Source: Streptomyces roseoviridis
GTDB lineage: Bacteria > Actinomycetota > Actinomycetes > Streptomycetales > Streptomycetaceae
Reading direction: 5' to 3'
DNA: 64,000 nt
NCBI RefSeq assembly: GCF_039535235.1
Contig: NZ_BAAAWU010000001.1
Span: forward strand, 3,906,001-3,970,000
The notes beneath the pieces are model-generated. The model did not search any database and was not told where the DNA came from. It worked only from the letters and a program-made list of their open reading frames with translations. Shown in pieces: positions 34,231 through 41,783 of this stretch; within the stretch, counting starts at the first letter, position 1; the number at the start of each line of letters is the position of its first letter. A program made the translations under genes and the position numbers.

Positions 34231-34587
34231 TCAGTCCACCCGGGGGTCCCGGTCCCCGGCCGGCGGCTGTGGTTCGCCCGCCGCCCGGCGGTATTCGGCG
34301 TTGATGCGCTGTGCTTCCTGGAGCTGGTCCTCCAGGATGATGATGCGGCAGGCGGCCTCGATGGGGGTGCCCTGGTCGACGAGTTCGCGGGCGCGGGCGG
34401 CGACCCGCAGTTGGTAGCGGGAGTAGCGCCGGTGGCCGCCCTGCGAGCGGAGCGGGGTGATCAGCCGGGCTTCCCCGAGGGCGCGAAGGAAGCCGGGGGT
34501 CGTGCCGAGCATCTCGGCGGCCCGCCCCATCGTGTAGGCGGGGTAGTCGTCGTCTTCGAGACGGCCGAGGGGGTCGTCTGCTGTCAT
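34231..34587 (-). CDS. MerR-like helix-turn-helix regulator (copy 1)
   Basis: 118 residues from ATG 34587, preceded by AGAGAGG. The DNA-binding part is YTMGRAAEMLGTTPGFLRALGEARLITP then GGHRRYSRYQLRVAARARELVDQG. The C-terminus is a short helix, EDQLQEAQRINAEYRRA, without a ligand domain. It is about 80% identical over the core to the protein at 37100-37447 on the opposite strand. The pair flanks cold-shock genes. Confidence 0.9.
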   Translation of the reverse strand: MTADDPLGRLEDDDYPAYTMGRAAEMLGTTPGFLRALGEARLITPLRSQGGHRRYSRYQLRVAARARELVDQGTPIEAACRIIILEDQLQEAQRINAEYRRAAGEPQPPAGDRDPRVD

Positions 34588-34816
34588 TCTCACCTCTCTG
34601 GAGGACGCGTCGAGGGCCCCGAAGAGGTACTGCGAACGGGGGCGGTCCGCCTGGCACGGCGCACGCGCCGGCGTTCCGGCGCATCACCGAGGGTAATGCC
34701 GAGATCCGCGCCGCCGGTACCGCCGCCCGGCCCTGGCGACGCGCGCGCCCGCGCGGGGGCGGTCACCCGGCGGTGCCCATGTCGGCCGGACGGGCGGGCG
34801 AATACAATCGGCTTCC
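34588..34816 (+). promoter_or_regulatory. Divergent intergenic region with a leaderless promoter
   Basis: TACAAT at 34803-34808 lies 8 bp before the ATG at 34817, so the downstream message is probably leaderless. No clear -35 is seen. The rest of the 229-bp gap holds no gene that I can support. Confidence 0.5.
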
Positions 34817-35176
34817 ATGCCGAAGCCTGACGAACTGCTCGTGGACATCGCCGCAACGGTCGAGTCCGGGCAGAGCAATCAGATGTCCCTGACCGTCATC
34901 ACCGGCGGGGCCGTCATCACGGGGCGCCTGGCTCCCGAAGCGGTGTGGCGGCAGCGGGTGACGGAGGTCCTGACGGACTCGACCCGCCTGGGCGAGTTCG
35001 CCGGCGCCTTCGAGAAGCCGTCACGCAACGACGGGCCGCCGACCCATCTGCACTTCCACGTCGCCCGGATCATCCAGGGCACGGTGGGCATCCCGGAGAC
35101 GGGCGGGATGTACCGCGTGGCGATCGCCGACGTCAGCGCCTGGACGGTGGGGGACTTCAGCTACTCCGACCACTGA
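34817..35176 (+). CDS. Conserved hypothetical protein
   Basis: 119 residues, soluble, with no signal peptide. Recognisable stretches are MPKPDELLVDIAATVESGQSNQ, SLTVITGGAVITGRLAPEAVW and THLHFHVARIIQGTVGIPETGG. This sequence is very conserved among streptomycetes to my recollection, but no function is assigned. It diverges from the MerR-like gene and probably uses a leaderless message. Confidence 0.8.
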   Translation: MPKPDELLVDIAATVESGQSNQMSLTVITGGAVITGRLAPEAVWRQRVTEVLTDSTRLGEFAGAFEKPSRNDGPPTHLHFHVARIIQGTVGIPETGGMYRVAIADVSAWTVGDFSYSDH

Positions 35177-35191
35177 CCGGGTACGCGACCA

Positions 35192-35245
35192 GACGTACGA
35201 GACGTACGAGACGTACGAGACGTACGAGACGTACGAGACGTTCGA
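35192..35245. repeat. 9-bp tandem repeat
   Basis: Five perfect GACGTACGA units from 35192 to 35236 and one variant (GACGTTCGA) to 35245. They are intergenic, between the hypothetical gene and the terminator at 35265-35300. Confidence 0.9.
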
Positions 35246-35264
35246 GACAGGGCACGAGACACGA

Positions 35265-35300
35265 GAAGGGCCCGGCCGGTGTGCACCGGCCGGGCCCTTC
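35265..35300. terminator. Bidirectional terminator
   Basis: Perfect 17-bp arms at 35265-35281 and 35284-35300 around a 2-base centre, between convergent genes. Confidence 0.85.
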
Positions 35301-35339
35301 CTTACACGTGCGTCGCCTGGTGACGCGTCCGTACGGCGG

Positions 35340-35654
35340 TCAGAGCGCCGTGGACGTGCCGAGCAGGGCGGACGCCTGCTGGACCGGGCTGAGGCCGGCG
35401 TCGGGCGGGGTGGTCTCCGAACGGGCGGCGCGGCAGGTGAAGCCGAGCTTGGTCATGGCCCGGACGACCTCGTGGGCGGTGAAGTCACGCCGGTCCTGCC
35501 GCGTGATGACCGCGCCGACCTGCTTGGCGGGGTACTCACGGCGACCGATGACCACCGACTCTCCGGTGACGGGCTCGGGCTTGATGCCCTTCATCGTCTC
35601 CAGGACACCGTTCTTCGTCAGCTCGAACGGGAAGCGGGCGATGACGCAGCGCAT
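35340..35654 (-). CDS. SCO5918-family protein
   Basis: 104 residues from ATG 35654, preceded by GAGGT. The sequence RCVIARFPFELTKNGVLETMKG, GESVVIGRREYPAKQVGAVITRQD and a C-terminal AMTKLGFTC match a Streptomyces family named after SCO5918, found near cold-shock genes. It follows the CBS-domain gene by 7 bp and is likely co-transcribed. The biochemical role is unknown. Confidence 0.75.
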   Translation of the reverse strand: MRCVIARFPFELTKNGVLETMKGIKPEPVTGESVVIGRREYPAKQVGAVITRQDRRDFTAHEVVRAMTKLGFTCRAARSETTPPDAGLSPVQQASALLGTSTAL

Positions 35655-35661
35655 AGGGACC

Positions 35662-35985
35662 TCACAGAGGGAAGAGAGAACACGGGTTCGGCGGTGACGC
35701 GGGTGCGGCGGTGGGCAGGGGACGCCCGGAGCGCGGCAGACCCCGGTGGGGGCGGGAAAGGTCGCGCAGCCGTACCCGGTCGGTGTACGCGGGACTGGCC
35801 CGGAAGCCGGTGAGCTGGGCCTGCGTGACAAGCCCGGTGCGCCGGCCGTCGCCGTCACGGACGACCAGGTGCCCGGCGCGGGCGCTCGTCATGACGGCCA
35901 GGGCCACTTCGACGGTCATGTCGTCCCAGACGTGTGTTTCGGCCTCGTCGGTGACGTGGCCTTCAATCGTTCGGGTGCTGTTCAT
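35662..35985 (-). CDS. Short CBS-domain protein
   Basis: 107 residues with one CBS motif: HVWDDMTVEVALAVMTSARAGHLVVRDGDGRRTGLVTQAQL. A lone CBS half must dimerise to make a full Bateman module that could bind adenosine ligands. The C-terminal 35 residues are Pro/Arg-rich and unstructured. AAGGAAGG precedes the ATG. It heads a two-gene unit with the SCO5918-like gene, next to csp. Confidence 0.85.
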   Translation of the reverse strand: MNSTRTIEGHVTDEAETHVWDDMTVEVALAVMTSARAGHLVVRDGDGRRTGLVTQAQLTGFRASPAYTDRVRLRDLSRPHRGLPRSGRPLPTAAPASPPNPCSLFPL

Positions 35986-36162
35986 GCGGAGCCTTCCTTG
36001 ATACGGCGCGGATGCCGGCGCACATCAGGGAATTCCCGCGGCGAACGAGCGGTAGGAATTTCGAGACGTCGTCGAATGGTTCTGCATGAACCGCATGAAC
36101 TGCATGGAATGCATGAACTGCGGGAAGGTGATCCGCCGGACTGCGGCGGAACGAGGACGTGC

Positions 36163-36200
36163 AGCTGGGGCCCGCACCCCGAAGGATGCGGGCCCCAGCT
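36163..36200 (-). terminator. Terminator of the cold-shock gene
   Basis: Perfect 14-bp arms at 36163-36176 and 36187-36200 with a 10-nt loop, 18 bp beyond the csp stop. Confidence 0.8.
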
Positions 36201-36217
36201 ACGTCGTGCGCGGCAGA

Positions 36218-36421
36218 TCAGGCGGGAACGATGTTCTCGGCCGTCGGGCCCTTCTGGCCCTGCGCGATGTCGAAGTTGACCTTCTGGCCTTCCTGCAGCT
36301 CACGGAAGCCCTGGGCGGCGATGTTCGAGTAGTGGGCGAACACGTCGGGGCCGCCACCGTCCTGCTCGATGAAGCCGAAGCCCTTTTCCGCGTTGAACCA
36401 CTTCACGGTGCCAGTAGTCAT
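36218..36421 (-). CDS. Cold-shock protein, CspA family
   Basis: 67 residues, a complete cold-shock domain. RNP1 is KGFGFIEQDGG and RNP2 is DVFAHYSNI, followed by LQEGQKVNFDIAQGQKGPTAENI. It binds single-stranded RNA or DNA as a chaperone. AAAGGAG precedes the ATG by about 9 bp. The leader is AT-rich relative to the genome. It is monocistronic, ending at the 36163-36200 hairpin. Confidence 0.97.
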   Translation of the reverse strand: MTTGTVKWFNAEKGFGFIEQDGGGPDVFAHYSNIAAQGFRELQEGQKVNFDIAQGQKGPTAENIVPA

Positions 36422-36716
36422 GTCATATCTCCTTTGGGGCTCATCGGCGTACGCACTGTGCGGACACCGTGTCGCCGTGATGATTACCCCGCCGGCGTGA
36501 CCGGACTACCAAGTTTTTGGGAACCACAACTGCAACTGAAATCCAAGCTAGCACGCCACGGCGCCCGATGACGGGAGAATTGCCCCGCTCTTTTTCAACG
36601 GTAAAAAGCCTGAGCGCGCGGTCCCTTGAATTCTCATCCCGCCGCGGTGGGGGCTCCGGGTGTGCGCGGGGCAGGAAGCCGCGAGTGGGCCCGGCAGGAA
36701 ATCTGTCGTGGCGACG
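36422..36716 (-). promoter_or_regulatory. Leader and upstream region of csp
   Basis: A long gap (678 bp in total to the MerR-like gene) begins here. The csp side carries an AT-richer block near 36500-36620, where a TTGCAG element reading leftward may be the -35 of csp. Cold-shock genes often have long leaders. No protein gene is supported. Confidence 0.4.
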
Positions 36717-36717
36717 G

Positions 36718-36746
36718 TAGACATTCGCTCGCGGTGGCGCTACTGT
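36718..36746 (+). promoter_or_regulatory. Candidate promoter for a long leader RNA
   Basis: TAGACA (36718-36723) and TACTGT (36741-36746) are separated by exactly 17 bp. This would start a transcript near 36753, about 347 nt before the next start codon. Confidence 0.5.
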
Positions 36747-36752
36747 CGTGGA

Positions 36753-37074
36753 CGTACCCCAGAAGTCACGTGGGCACGGCAGGGACGGACTGCCGTGCGA
36801 GCAGTACCCGAAGCAGTAACCAGCAGTAGGTAGCAGTAGGCAACACGCAACCGAAGTAAGGAGCAGAGCACCGTCAGGATCGCCCGGGCGAGGAAGCAGT
36901 CCGCCCGGGTACCGCAGGCCCCCGATGGGAAGGTGGTCCCCGGTCACGCATCCGCGATCCCCGCAGTCCCGCCCGTCCGGGCGGCACGTGCGGACACAGA
37001 AGGCCGGCGCAGTCTGCCGGTAGATGGTGTTGAAAGCTCGGGGCCCGGGTGCCGTCACGGCACCCGGGCCCCCC
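36753..37074 (+). ncRNA. Putative structured leader or small RNA
   Basis: From the candidate promoter to a strong hairpin (16-bp arms 37040-37055 and 37057-37072) there is no credible coding frame. Four GCAGTA words occur at about 36801, 36813, 36823 and 36833. A further inverted repeat CCCGGGCG/CGCCCGGG lies near 36877-36898. It could be a free RNA ended by the hairpin or an attenuated leader of the MerR-like gene that starts 28 bp later. No known RNA family is recognised. Confidence 0.4.
37040..37072 (+). terminator. Hairpin upstream of MerR-like copy 2
   Basis: Arms of 16 bp pair perfectly around a single central base (effectively a small loop). It lies 28 bp before the ATG at 37100 and could terminate or attenuate transcription into that gene. 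Confidence 0.6.
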
Positions 37075-37099
37075 GACGCGTTCCCGAAAGAAGAGGTCT

Positions 37100-37447
37100 A
37101 TGCCCCCTGGCAGTCCCCGCCCCGCCGACAACCTCGACGACGACGACTACCCCGCCTACACGATGGGCCGGGCCGCCGAGATGCTGGGCACCACCGCCGC
37201 CTTCCTCCGCGCCCTCGGCGACCATCGCCTGATCACCCCCCTGCGCTCCGCGGGCGGCCACCGGCGCTACTCCCGCTACCAGCTGCGCATCGCCGCCCGG
37301 GCCCGTGAGCTCGTGGACCAGGGCACGCCCATCGAGGCCGCCTGCCGCATCGTCATCCTCGAGGACCAGCTGGAAGAAGCCCGCCGCATCAACGAGCAGC
37401 TCCGCAACGGGGCCCGCGGCTCCCAGTCCCCGGCCGCCGCGACCTGA
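37100..37447 (+). CDS. MerR-like helix-turn-helix regulator (copy 2)
   Basis: 115 residues from ATG 37100, with AGAGG just upstream. The core DDDDYPAYTMGRAAEMLGTT and GGHRRYSRYQLRIAARARELV is nearly the same as copy 1 at 34231-34587. The C-terminal helix EDQLEEARRINEQLRN replaces any ligand-binding domain. The long leader with a terminator-like hairpin suggests control after transcription start. Confidence 0.9.
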   Translation: MPPGSPRPADNLDDDDYPAYTMGRAAEMLGTTAAFLRALGDHRLITPLRSAGGHRRYSRYQLRIAARARELVDQGTPIEAACRIVILEDQLEEARRINEQLRNGARGSQSPAAAT

Positions 37448-37510
37448 CCGGCAGGCCCGGGCGGATCCGACCGGCGCGCCCGGCCGGGAGGCCGTACGAG
37501 CCGAACACGA

Positions 37511-37541
37511 CGAAGGCCCGGGTCACCGAACCGGGCCTTCG
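37511..37541. terminator. Terminator after MerR-like copy 2
   Basis: Perfect 11-bp arms at 37511-37521 and 37531-37541 with a 9-nt loop. Confidence 0.75.
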
Positions 37542-37542
37542 C

Positions 37543-37620
37543 CGTGCGCCGCGCCGCGTCGTGCGCCGCGCCGCGTCGTGCGCCGCGCCCCGCCGTGCGC
37601 CCCGCCGTGCGCCGCGCCCC
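37543..37620. repeat. 17-bp tandem repeat
   Basis: CGTGCGCCGCGCCGCGT at 37543-37559 and 37560-37576, then degenerate copies. The block is intergenic between convergent genes. Confidence 0.7.
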
Positions 37621-37635
37621 GCCGCGGGCGGCGGG

Positions 37636-37947
37636 TCAGGGCTCCTCGGAGTGGGGGCCGGCGCCGCTCGGGGGTCGGCTCGTGGCCAGCCAGGACCGGG
37701 CCGGCTCGGCGGTGCGTGAGGTGTCGACCGTGAGGTGCAGGCGGGTGCCCCCGCCCGGGGCGGGATAGCTGCGCTGCTCGCCGCCGGCGAAGCAGTGGCG
37801 CAGCAGGTCTGCGACGACGCGGGCGGCGTCCGGCGTGGCGGCGACGATGCGCACCTCGGCATGGCCGGGCGGCGGCAGGGCCTCCTCGGCCTCCAGCGCC
37901 TCCGCGGCTTCCTGGGCTTCCTGGGCTTCCTGGTCGTTCCGTTCCAA
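37636..37947 (-). CDS. Hypothetical acidic protein
   Basis: About 103 residues if it starts at TTG 37947; no ATG or GTG is well placed, so the start is uncertain. An acidic N-terminal stretch of repeating QEAQEA/EALEAEE is followed by a compact domain: AEVRIVAATPDAARVVADLLRHCF, then GGGTRLHLTVDTS. The second part has the periodicity of a real alpha/beta domain and I recall it from other streptomycetes without a function. Confidence 0.55.
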   Translation of the reverse strand: MERNDQEAQEAQEAAEALEAEEALPPPGHAEVRIVAATPDAARVVADLLRHCFAGGEQRSYPAPGGGTRLHLTVDTSRTAEPARSWLATSRPPSGAGPHSEEP

Positions 37948-38176
37948 AGCGGCACCGTCCTCTCCCGGGCGGACGCGCCCACGCGCGGAGCCGGGGGCGA
38001 ACCGCCCCGGGCGACACCCGGGGGATCCGGTGCCCGGCACGTCTCCCGACACGTCCACCCTACGTCGCACCGCCCTCGGCCGGCCGAACCCGGAGGTGTC
38101 ACCCGGTCGTGTGGAACGGCCGGTGACCGGCCCGTCGGGAGCGGGGGGACCGGCCGGCATTCGTGATCATGCGGCT

Positions 38177-39853
38177 GTGATCACTCTCCCTGGGCGTTCC
38201 CCGCATCGTCGCCCACGCTTCCGGGCCCCGGTCGGCATCGGCATGAGCGTCCTGTCCGCTCTCTGCCTTCTCCCGGCGGCCCTGCCGGCTCCCGCCGCGG
38301 CGGCCTCGCCCGCGTCCCCGTCCGCAGCCCGGTCCGCGGCCCTTCCCGCCACCCTGCCGGCGGGCCCGTCCTCGGCGGCGGCTGTGAAGCCCCTGACGCC
38401 GGGCGAGGCCCTCGCCTCGGCGCGGCTCGCGGCGATCCGGGACGAACCGGATGCGCTGCGTGCCTTCTTCCGGGCCCTGCCCAAGGGCGGCGAACTGCAC
38501 AACCACCTCTCCGGCGCCGTGTCGACCGAGTACCTCATCGCCCTCGCCGGCGAGGACGGCCTGTGCATCGACGAGGCCACGACGACCGCGGTGCCGCCTC
38601 CGTGCGGCCCGGGCAAGCGGCCCGCCGCCGACGCCCGGACCGACCGGGCCTTCCACGACACGCTGGTGCGGGCCTGGTCCATGGAGGGCTTCCCGCCGGG
38701 GCAGTCGGGGCACGACCACTTCTTCGACACGTTCGGGAAGTTCGGCGAGGTCACGTGGAAGCACCGGGGCAAGCTGCTCGCCTCCGTGGCGAACGACGTC
38801 GCGGCACAGAACCAGTTCTATCTGGAGACCATGATCTCGCCCGCGTCGGAGGCGGCGAAGCAGCTGGCCACCGAGGTCGGCTGGGACGCGGACCTCGCCC
38901 GGCTCCACGGCAAGCTCGTCGCGGGCGGACGCCTCGACCGGCTGGTCGCCGAGGCGCGCCGCGAGGCGGACGAGGGCGACGCCGAGTTCCGCCGGGAGGC
39001 GGCCTGCGACACGCCCCGGCCCGAGGCCGCCTGCCGTCTGACCGTACGGTGGATCTCCCAGGTGTCGCGGGGCAGTTCGCCGGAGCGGGTGTTCACCCAG
39101 ATGGCGCTCGGGATGCGGCTGGCCGAGCGGGACGACCGGTTCGTCGCCGTGAACCTCGTCCAGCCCGAGGACTGGGACAGCTCCCTGAAGAACTACCGCC
39201 TCCAGATGCGGATGCTGAAGTACCTGCGGGGCGTCTATCCGGGCGCGCACCTCACCCTCCACGCCGGCGAGCTGTGGCCCGGTCTGGTCAAGCCCGAGGA
39301 CCTCGCCTTCCACATCGGCGAGGCGGTGAACGTCGCGGGCGCGGAGCGGATCGGCCACGGAGTCGACCTGGTCCACGAGGACGACTGGCGGCGGCTCGCC
39401 CGGACGATGGCCGAGCGGCGGATCGCCGTGGAGGTACCGTTCACCAGCAACGCGCAGATCCTCGGCGTCAAGGGAGCCGACCACCCCTTCGAGACGTACC
39501 GCGCCCACGGCGTCCCGGTCGTCCTCGCCACCGACGACCCCGGTGTCTCGCGCATCGACATCAGCCACGAGTACCAGTACGCCGCCGAGACCTACGGCCT
39601 CGGCTACCGCGACCTGAAGGACCTGGCGCGGGCGTCCCTGGAACACGCCTTCCTGCCCGGCGCGAGCATCTGGCAGGGCGCCCCGGCCCGCGACGGCCAC
39701 CGCCTCGCCGGCCCCTGCGCCCACGACCGCCCCGGCACGGACACCCCCCGCCCCTCCTGCCGCCGCCTCCTCGACCGCAGCCTCAAGGCCCGGGTCCAGT
39801 GGCGTCAGGAGGCCGCCTTCACCGCGTTCGAGCGCCGCGTGACGAAGGCGTAG
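38177..39853 (+). CDS. Secreted adenosine deaminase family protein
   Basis: 558 residues from GTG 38177. A basic N-terminus and hydrophobic helix (MSVLSALCLLPAALPAP) form a signal peptide. The metal-dependent deaminase core has GGELHNHLSGA with the first two metal His, LTLHAGELW with His and catalytic Glu, ERIGHGVDL and VLATDDPGVSR with the late Asp pair. PFTSNAQILGVKG is also typical. An insertion of about 150 residues after the first motif resembles the extracellular ADGF/CECR1-like group. It should deaminate adenosine or a relative outside the cell. Confidence 0.92.
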   Translation: MITLPGRSPHRRPRFRAPVGIGMSVLSALCLLPAALPAPAAAASPASPSAARSAALPATLPAGPSSAAAVKPLTPGEALASARLAAIRDEPDALRAFFRALPKGGELHNHLSGAVSTEYLIALAGEDGLCIDEATTTAVPPPCGPGKRPAADARTDRAFHDTLVRAWSMEGFPPGQSGHDHFFDTFGKFGEVTWKHRGKLLASVANDVAAQNQFYLETMISPASEAAKQLATEVGWDADLARLHGKLVAGGRLDRLVAEARREADEGDAEFRREAACDTPRPEAACRLTVRWISQVSRGSSPERVFTQMALGMRLAERDDRFVAVNLVQPEDWDSSLKNYRLQMRMLKYLRGVYPGAHLTLHAGELWPGLVKPEDLAFHIGEAVNVAGAERIGHGVDLVHEDDWRRLARTMAERRIAVEVPFTSNAQILGVKGADHPFETYRAHGVPVVLATDDPGVSRIDISHEYQYAAETYGLGYRDLKDLARASLEHAFLPGASIWQGAPARDGHRLAGPCAHDRPGTDTPRPSCRRLLDRSLKARVQWRQEAAFTAFERRVTKA

Positions 39854-39873
39854 GACCGCTGCTCACGCAGGAG

Positions 39874-39904
39874 CGAAGGCCCGGGTCCCCGACCCGGGCC
39901 TTCG
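39874..39904 (+). terminator. Terminator of the deaminase gene
   Basis: Perfect 14-bp arms at 39874-39887 and 39891-39904 with a 3-nt loop, 20 bp after the stop. Confidence 0.85.
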
Positions 39905-39935
39905 TCGTCGCCCCGGTGAAGAAGTACGGGGCCTT

Positions 39936-39980
39936 CGTCGCCCACGCCCTCGTCGCCCAGGCCCTCGTCGCCCACGCCCT
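39936..39980. repeat. 15-bp tandem repeat
   Basis: Three units of CGTCGCCCACGCCCT, the middle one with one change, at 39936-39950, 39951-39965 and 39966-39980. They are intergenic. Confidence 0.7.
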
Positions 39981-40076
39981 CGCCGGGGCGTGAGCGGATC
40001 ACTAGCAGGACGTTAGGGGAGCGGACGAGGGTGGGGACCGCCGATCTTTCGCGTCCCGCCTTCGAGGAGTCCACCG

Positions 40077-41141
40077 GTGAAGAAGCACAAGGCCGCTTTC
40101 GTGGCCGCCGCCTGTACGAGCGCCCTGCTGGTCGGGGGGACGGCGCAGACCGCCAGGGCCGACGGCGCCGCGGACAACTGCAACGCGGCGGACACGGTGG
40201 CTCCCGGTTCGTTCGGGACCGGCACGCTGACGTGGTGCATCATCGCGGCCAAGGAGAGCGCCGAGACGAAGAGGCTGGCCAGGGAGAACTTCGTCAAGGG
40301 CCTGCTCGAGATGCTGACGCTGCACACCGGCGGCAACTACAACATCATGATCTTCGACATCAAGGGCAAGAACGCCTTCGGAGACCCGTGGTTCGTCAAC
40401 CACTACACGCAGAACCTCCAGGACGTGGCGTTCCAGGGCGACGTCGAATACCACGACGAGACCTCGCGGGAGGACCAGACGTACCGCATCTGGATCTTCT
40501 CGGGCGGCGGCAGCTTCACCAACCACGGTGACGGCGGCTGGATCAACTGGGGCTTCTACGGCCTGTGGGACCGCAACGGGTCCACCGTTGACTTCCGCCC
40601 CACGATGGCACCGGTGACCCCCGGTGTGCCCAAGGGCGAGACCCCCGGTCCGGGCGAGGTGACGCCCATCCCCGGCGTGCCGGCCCACCCCGGCCCGCCC
40701 CCGGCCTTCCGTTCCCACAGCGGGCCGGAGGCTCCCCTCTCGGAGTCCGGACGTCCTCCGGTCGGCGTCCCTGTGCAGCTGAGGACCGTCAACAACCTCG
40801 GAGCGGTCGCGACGAACACCTCCTCCGGCTCGTCCGTGGTGGCGGGCGCGCTCGGCACCACGAACGGCACCTGGACGCTGAAGGACGCGGGCGGCGGACG
40901 CTACGAGATCGCCAACGGTCACGGCCCGGTCCTCACCGAGAACACCAGCACGTACTACGCCCAGATCAGCACGTGGAAGGCGAGCTCGACGCAGAAGTGG
41001 GAGGTCCTCCCCTTCGGTGACGGCACCTACCAGATCAGGATCAGCGACCAGGACTGCCTGACCTACCACGAGGACTACAAGAAGCTCGGCGTGTGGACCT
41101 GCGAGGCCTCCGAAGGCCAGCGGTGGACCATCACCCGCTGA
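40077..41141 (+). CDS. Secreted two-domain protein of unknown function
   Basis: 354 residues from GTG 40077, preceded by GAGGAG. A Sec signal peptide ends near TARA. The first domain (about 35-180) has two Cys (DNCNAAD and LTWCIIAAKE) and Trp/Gly-rich strands such as GGWINWGFYGLWDRNG. A Pro-rich linker follows (MAPVTPGVPKGETPGPGEV). The C-terminal part (about 235-354) resembles half of a ricin-type beta-trefoil: QKWEVLPFGDGTYQIR, DQDCLTYHEDY and GQRWTITR. It could bind carbohydrate or be a toxin-like protein. I do not recognise the first domain. Confidence 0.8.
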   Translation: MKKHKAAFVAAACTSALLVGGTAQTARADGAADNCNAADTVAPGSFGTGTLTWCIIAAKESAETKRLARENFVKGLLEMLTLHTGGNYNIMIFDIKGKNAFGDPWFVNHYTQNLQDVAFQGDVEYHDETSREDQTYRIWIFSGGGSFTNHGDGGWINWGFYGLWDRNGSTVDFRPTMAPVTPGVPKGETPGPGEVTPIPGVPAHPGPPPAFRSHSGPEAPLSESGRPPVGVPVQLRTVNNLGAVATNTSSGSSVVAGALGTTNGTWTLKDAGGGRYEIANGHGPVLTENTSTYYAQISTWKASSTQKWEVLPFGDGTYQIRISDQDCLTYHEDYKKLGVWTCEASEGQRWTITR

Positions 41142-41181
41142 CCGCGCTGACCGCGCTGACCGCGCTGACCGCGCTGACCGC
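41137..41181. repeat. 9-bp tandem repeat overlapping a stop codon
   Basis: Five copies of GCTGACCGC from 41137 to 41181. The first copy contains the TGA stop of the secreted protein gene. Confidence 0.85.
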
Positions 41182-41235
41182 GCCGCCCGGCCCGTGGCCC
41201 GGCCCCGAGACGGGCGAGGAGGCGCGAGAACGCGA

Positions 41236-41270
41236 GGTGCCCCCGCCCGGAGAAACCGGGCGGGGGCACC
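41236..41270. terminator. Bidirectional terminator
   Basis: Perfect 15-bp arms at 41236-41250 and 41256-41270 with loop AGAAA, between convergent genes. Confidence 0.85.
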
Positions 41271-41333
41271 CCCGCACCTGCTCACGGCCGTGCGTGAGCC
41301 CCCGCCGGCCGCCCGGCGGGGCGGCTGCCTACG

Positions 41334-41783
41334 TCACTGGTCCTCCCGGAGGACCACCACGTACTCGTCCGCGTAGGCGTCGCTCTCGTCCTGCGGCATC
41401 AGCAGGAGGGAGAGCGTGGCGCGTTCACCGGTGAAGCGGACGTCGACGGAGGCGTCCTTCTCTCCCAGGCTGAAGGCCGCGGTGGCCGGGCGCTGCGCGG
41501 CGTCGCCCCAGCGGGCCACCCAGCGCTTCGCGTCGTTCTTCGTCTCGCCGTCCTCCCTGGCGAACTCGGCCAGGCCCTCGGCGTCGCGGGCCTTCAGCCG
41601 CGCCAGGACGTGCTCGGTGGTGGCGAGGCTCCCGGGCGTGGGGCGCCCCGTCACCGTCAGCTCCAGCTCGTTGATGCCGTTCTTGGTGCGCTCGGGGGTC
41701 TTGTCGGTGGCGAGGGCATCGCAGCCGCCGAGCAGGAGTACGAGCGCTCCTGCCAGTCCCACCGACCCCGCTGCCCGCCTCAA
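41334..41783 (-). CDS. Lipoprotein with TTG start
   Basis: 149 residues if initiated at TTG 41783, which overlaps the TGA that ends the amidase remnant (TTGA). The signal SVGLAGALVLLLGGC ends in a lipobox. The mature part has NGINELELTVTGRPTPGSLATTEHVLARLKARDA and ends with strands DASVDVRFTGERATLSLLLM and DEYVVVLRED. In intact loci such proteins may accompany the amidase-domain protein. The overlap suggests they were once a coupled pair. Confidence 0.75.
   Translation of the reverse strand: MRRAAGSVGLAGALVLLLGGCDALATDKTPERTKNGINELELTVTGRPTPGSLATTEHVLARLKARDAEGLAEFAREDGETKNDAKRWVARWGDAAQRPATAAFSLGEKDASVDVRFTGERATLSLLLMPQDESDAYADEYVVVLREDQ

Noticed and set aside
35192..35245. Possible CRISPR array because of regular repeats
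   Set aside because: The 9-bp units have no spacers. No other region of the window has repeat-spacer structure, and no cas genes are present.
36086..36571. A frame beginning MNRMNCMECMNCGK that looks like a Cys-rich zinc protein
   Set aside because: It runs through the csp terminator hairpin and antisense to csp with no stop near a domain end and no ribosome site. The Cys pattern comes from GCATGAACT repeats.
39900..39993. A repetitive HALVAQALVAHALAGA tail in a frame overlapping the adenosine deaminase
   Set aside because: It is a shadow frame; the repeats are intergenic 15-bp units beyond the terminator.
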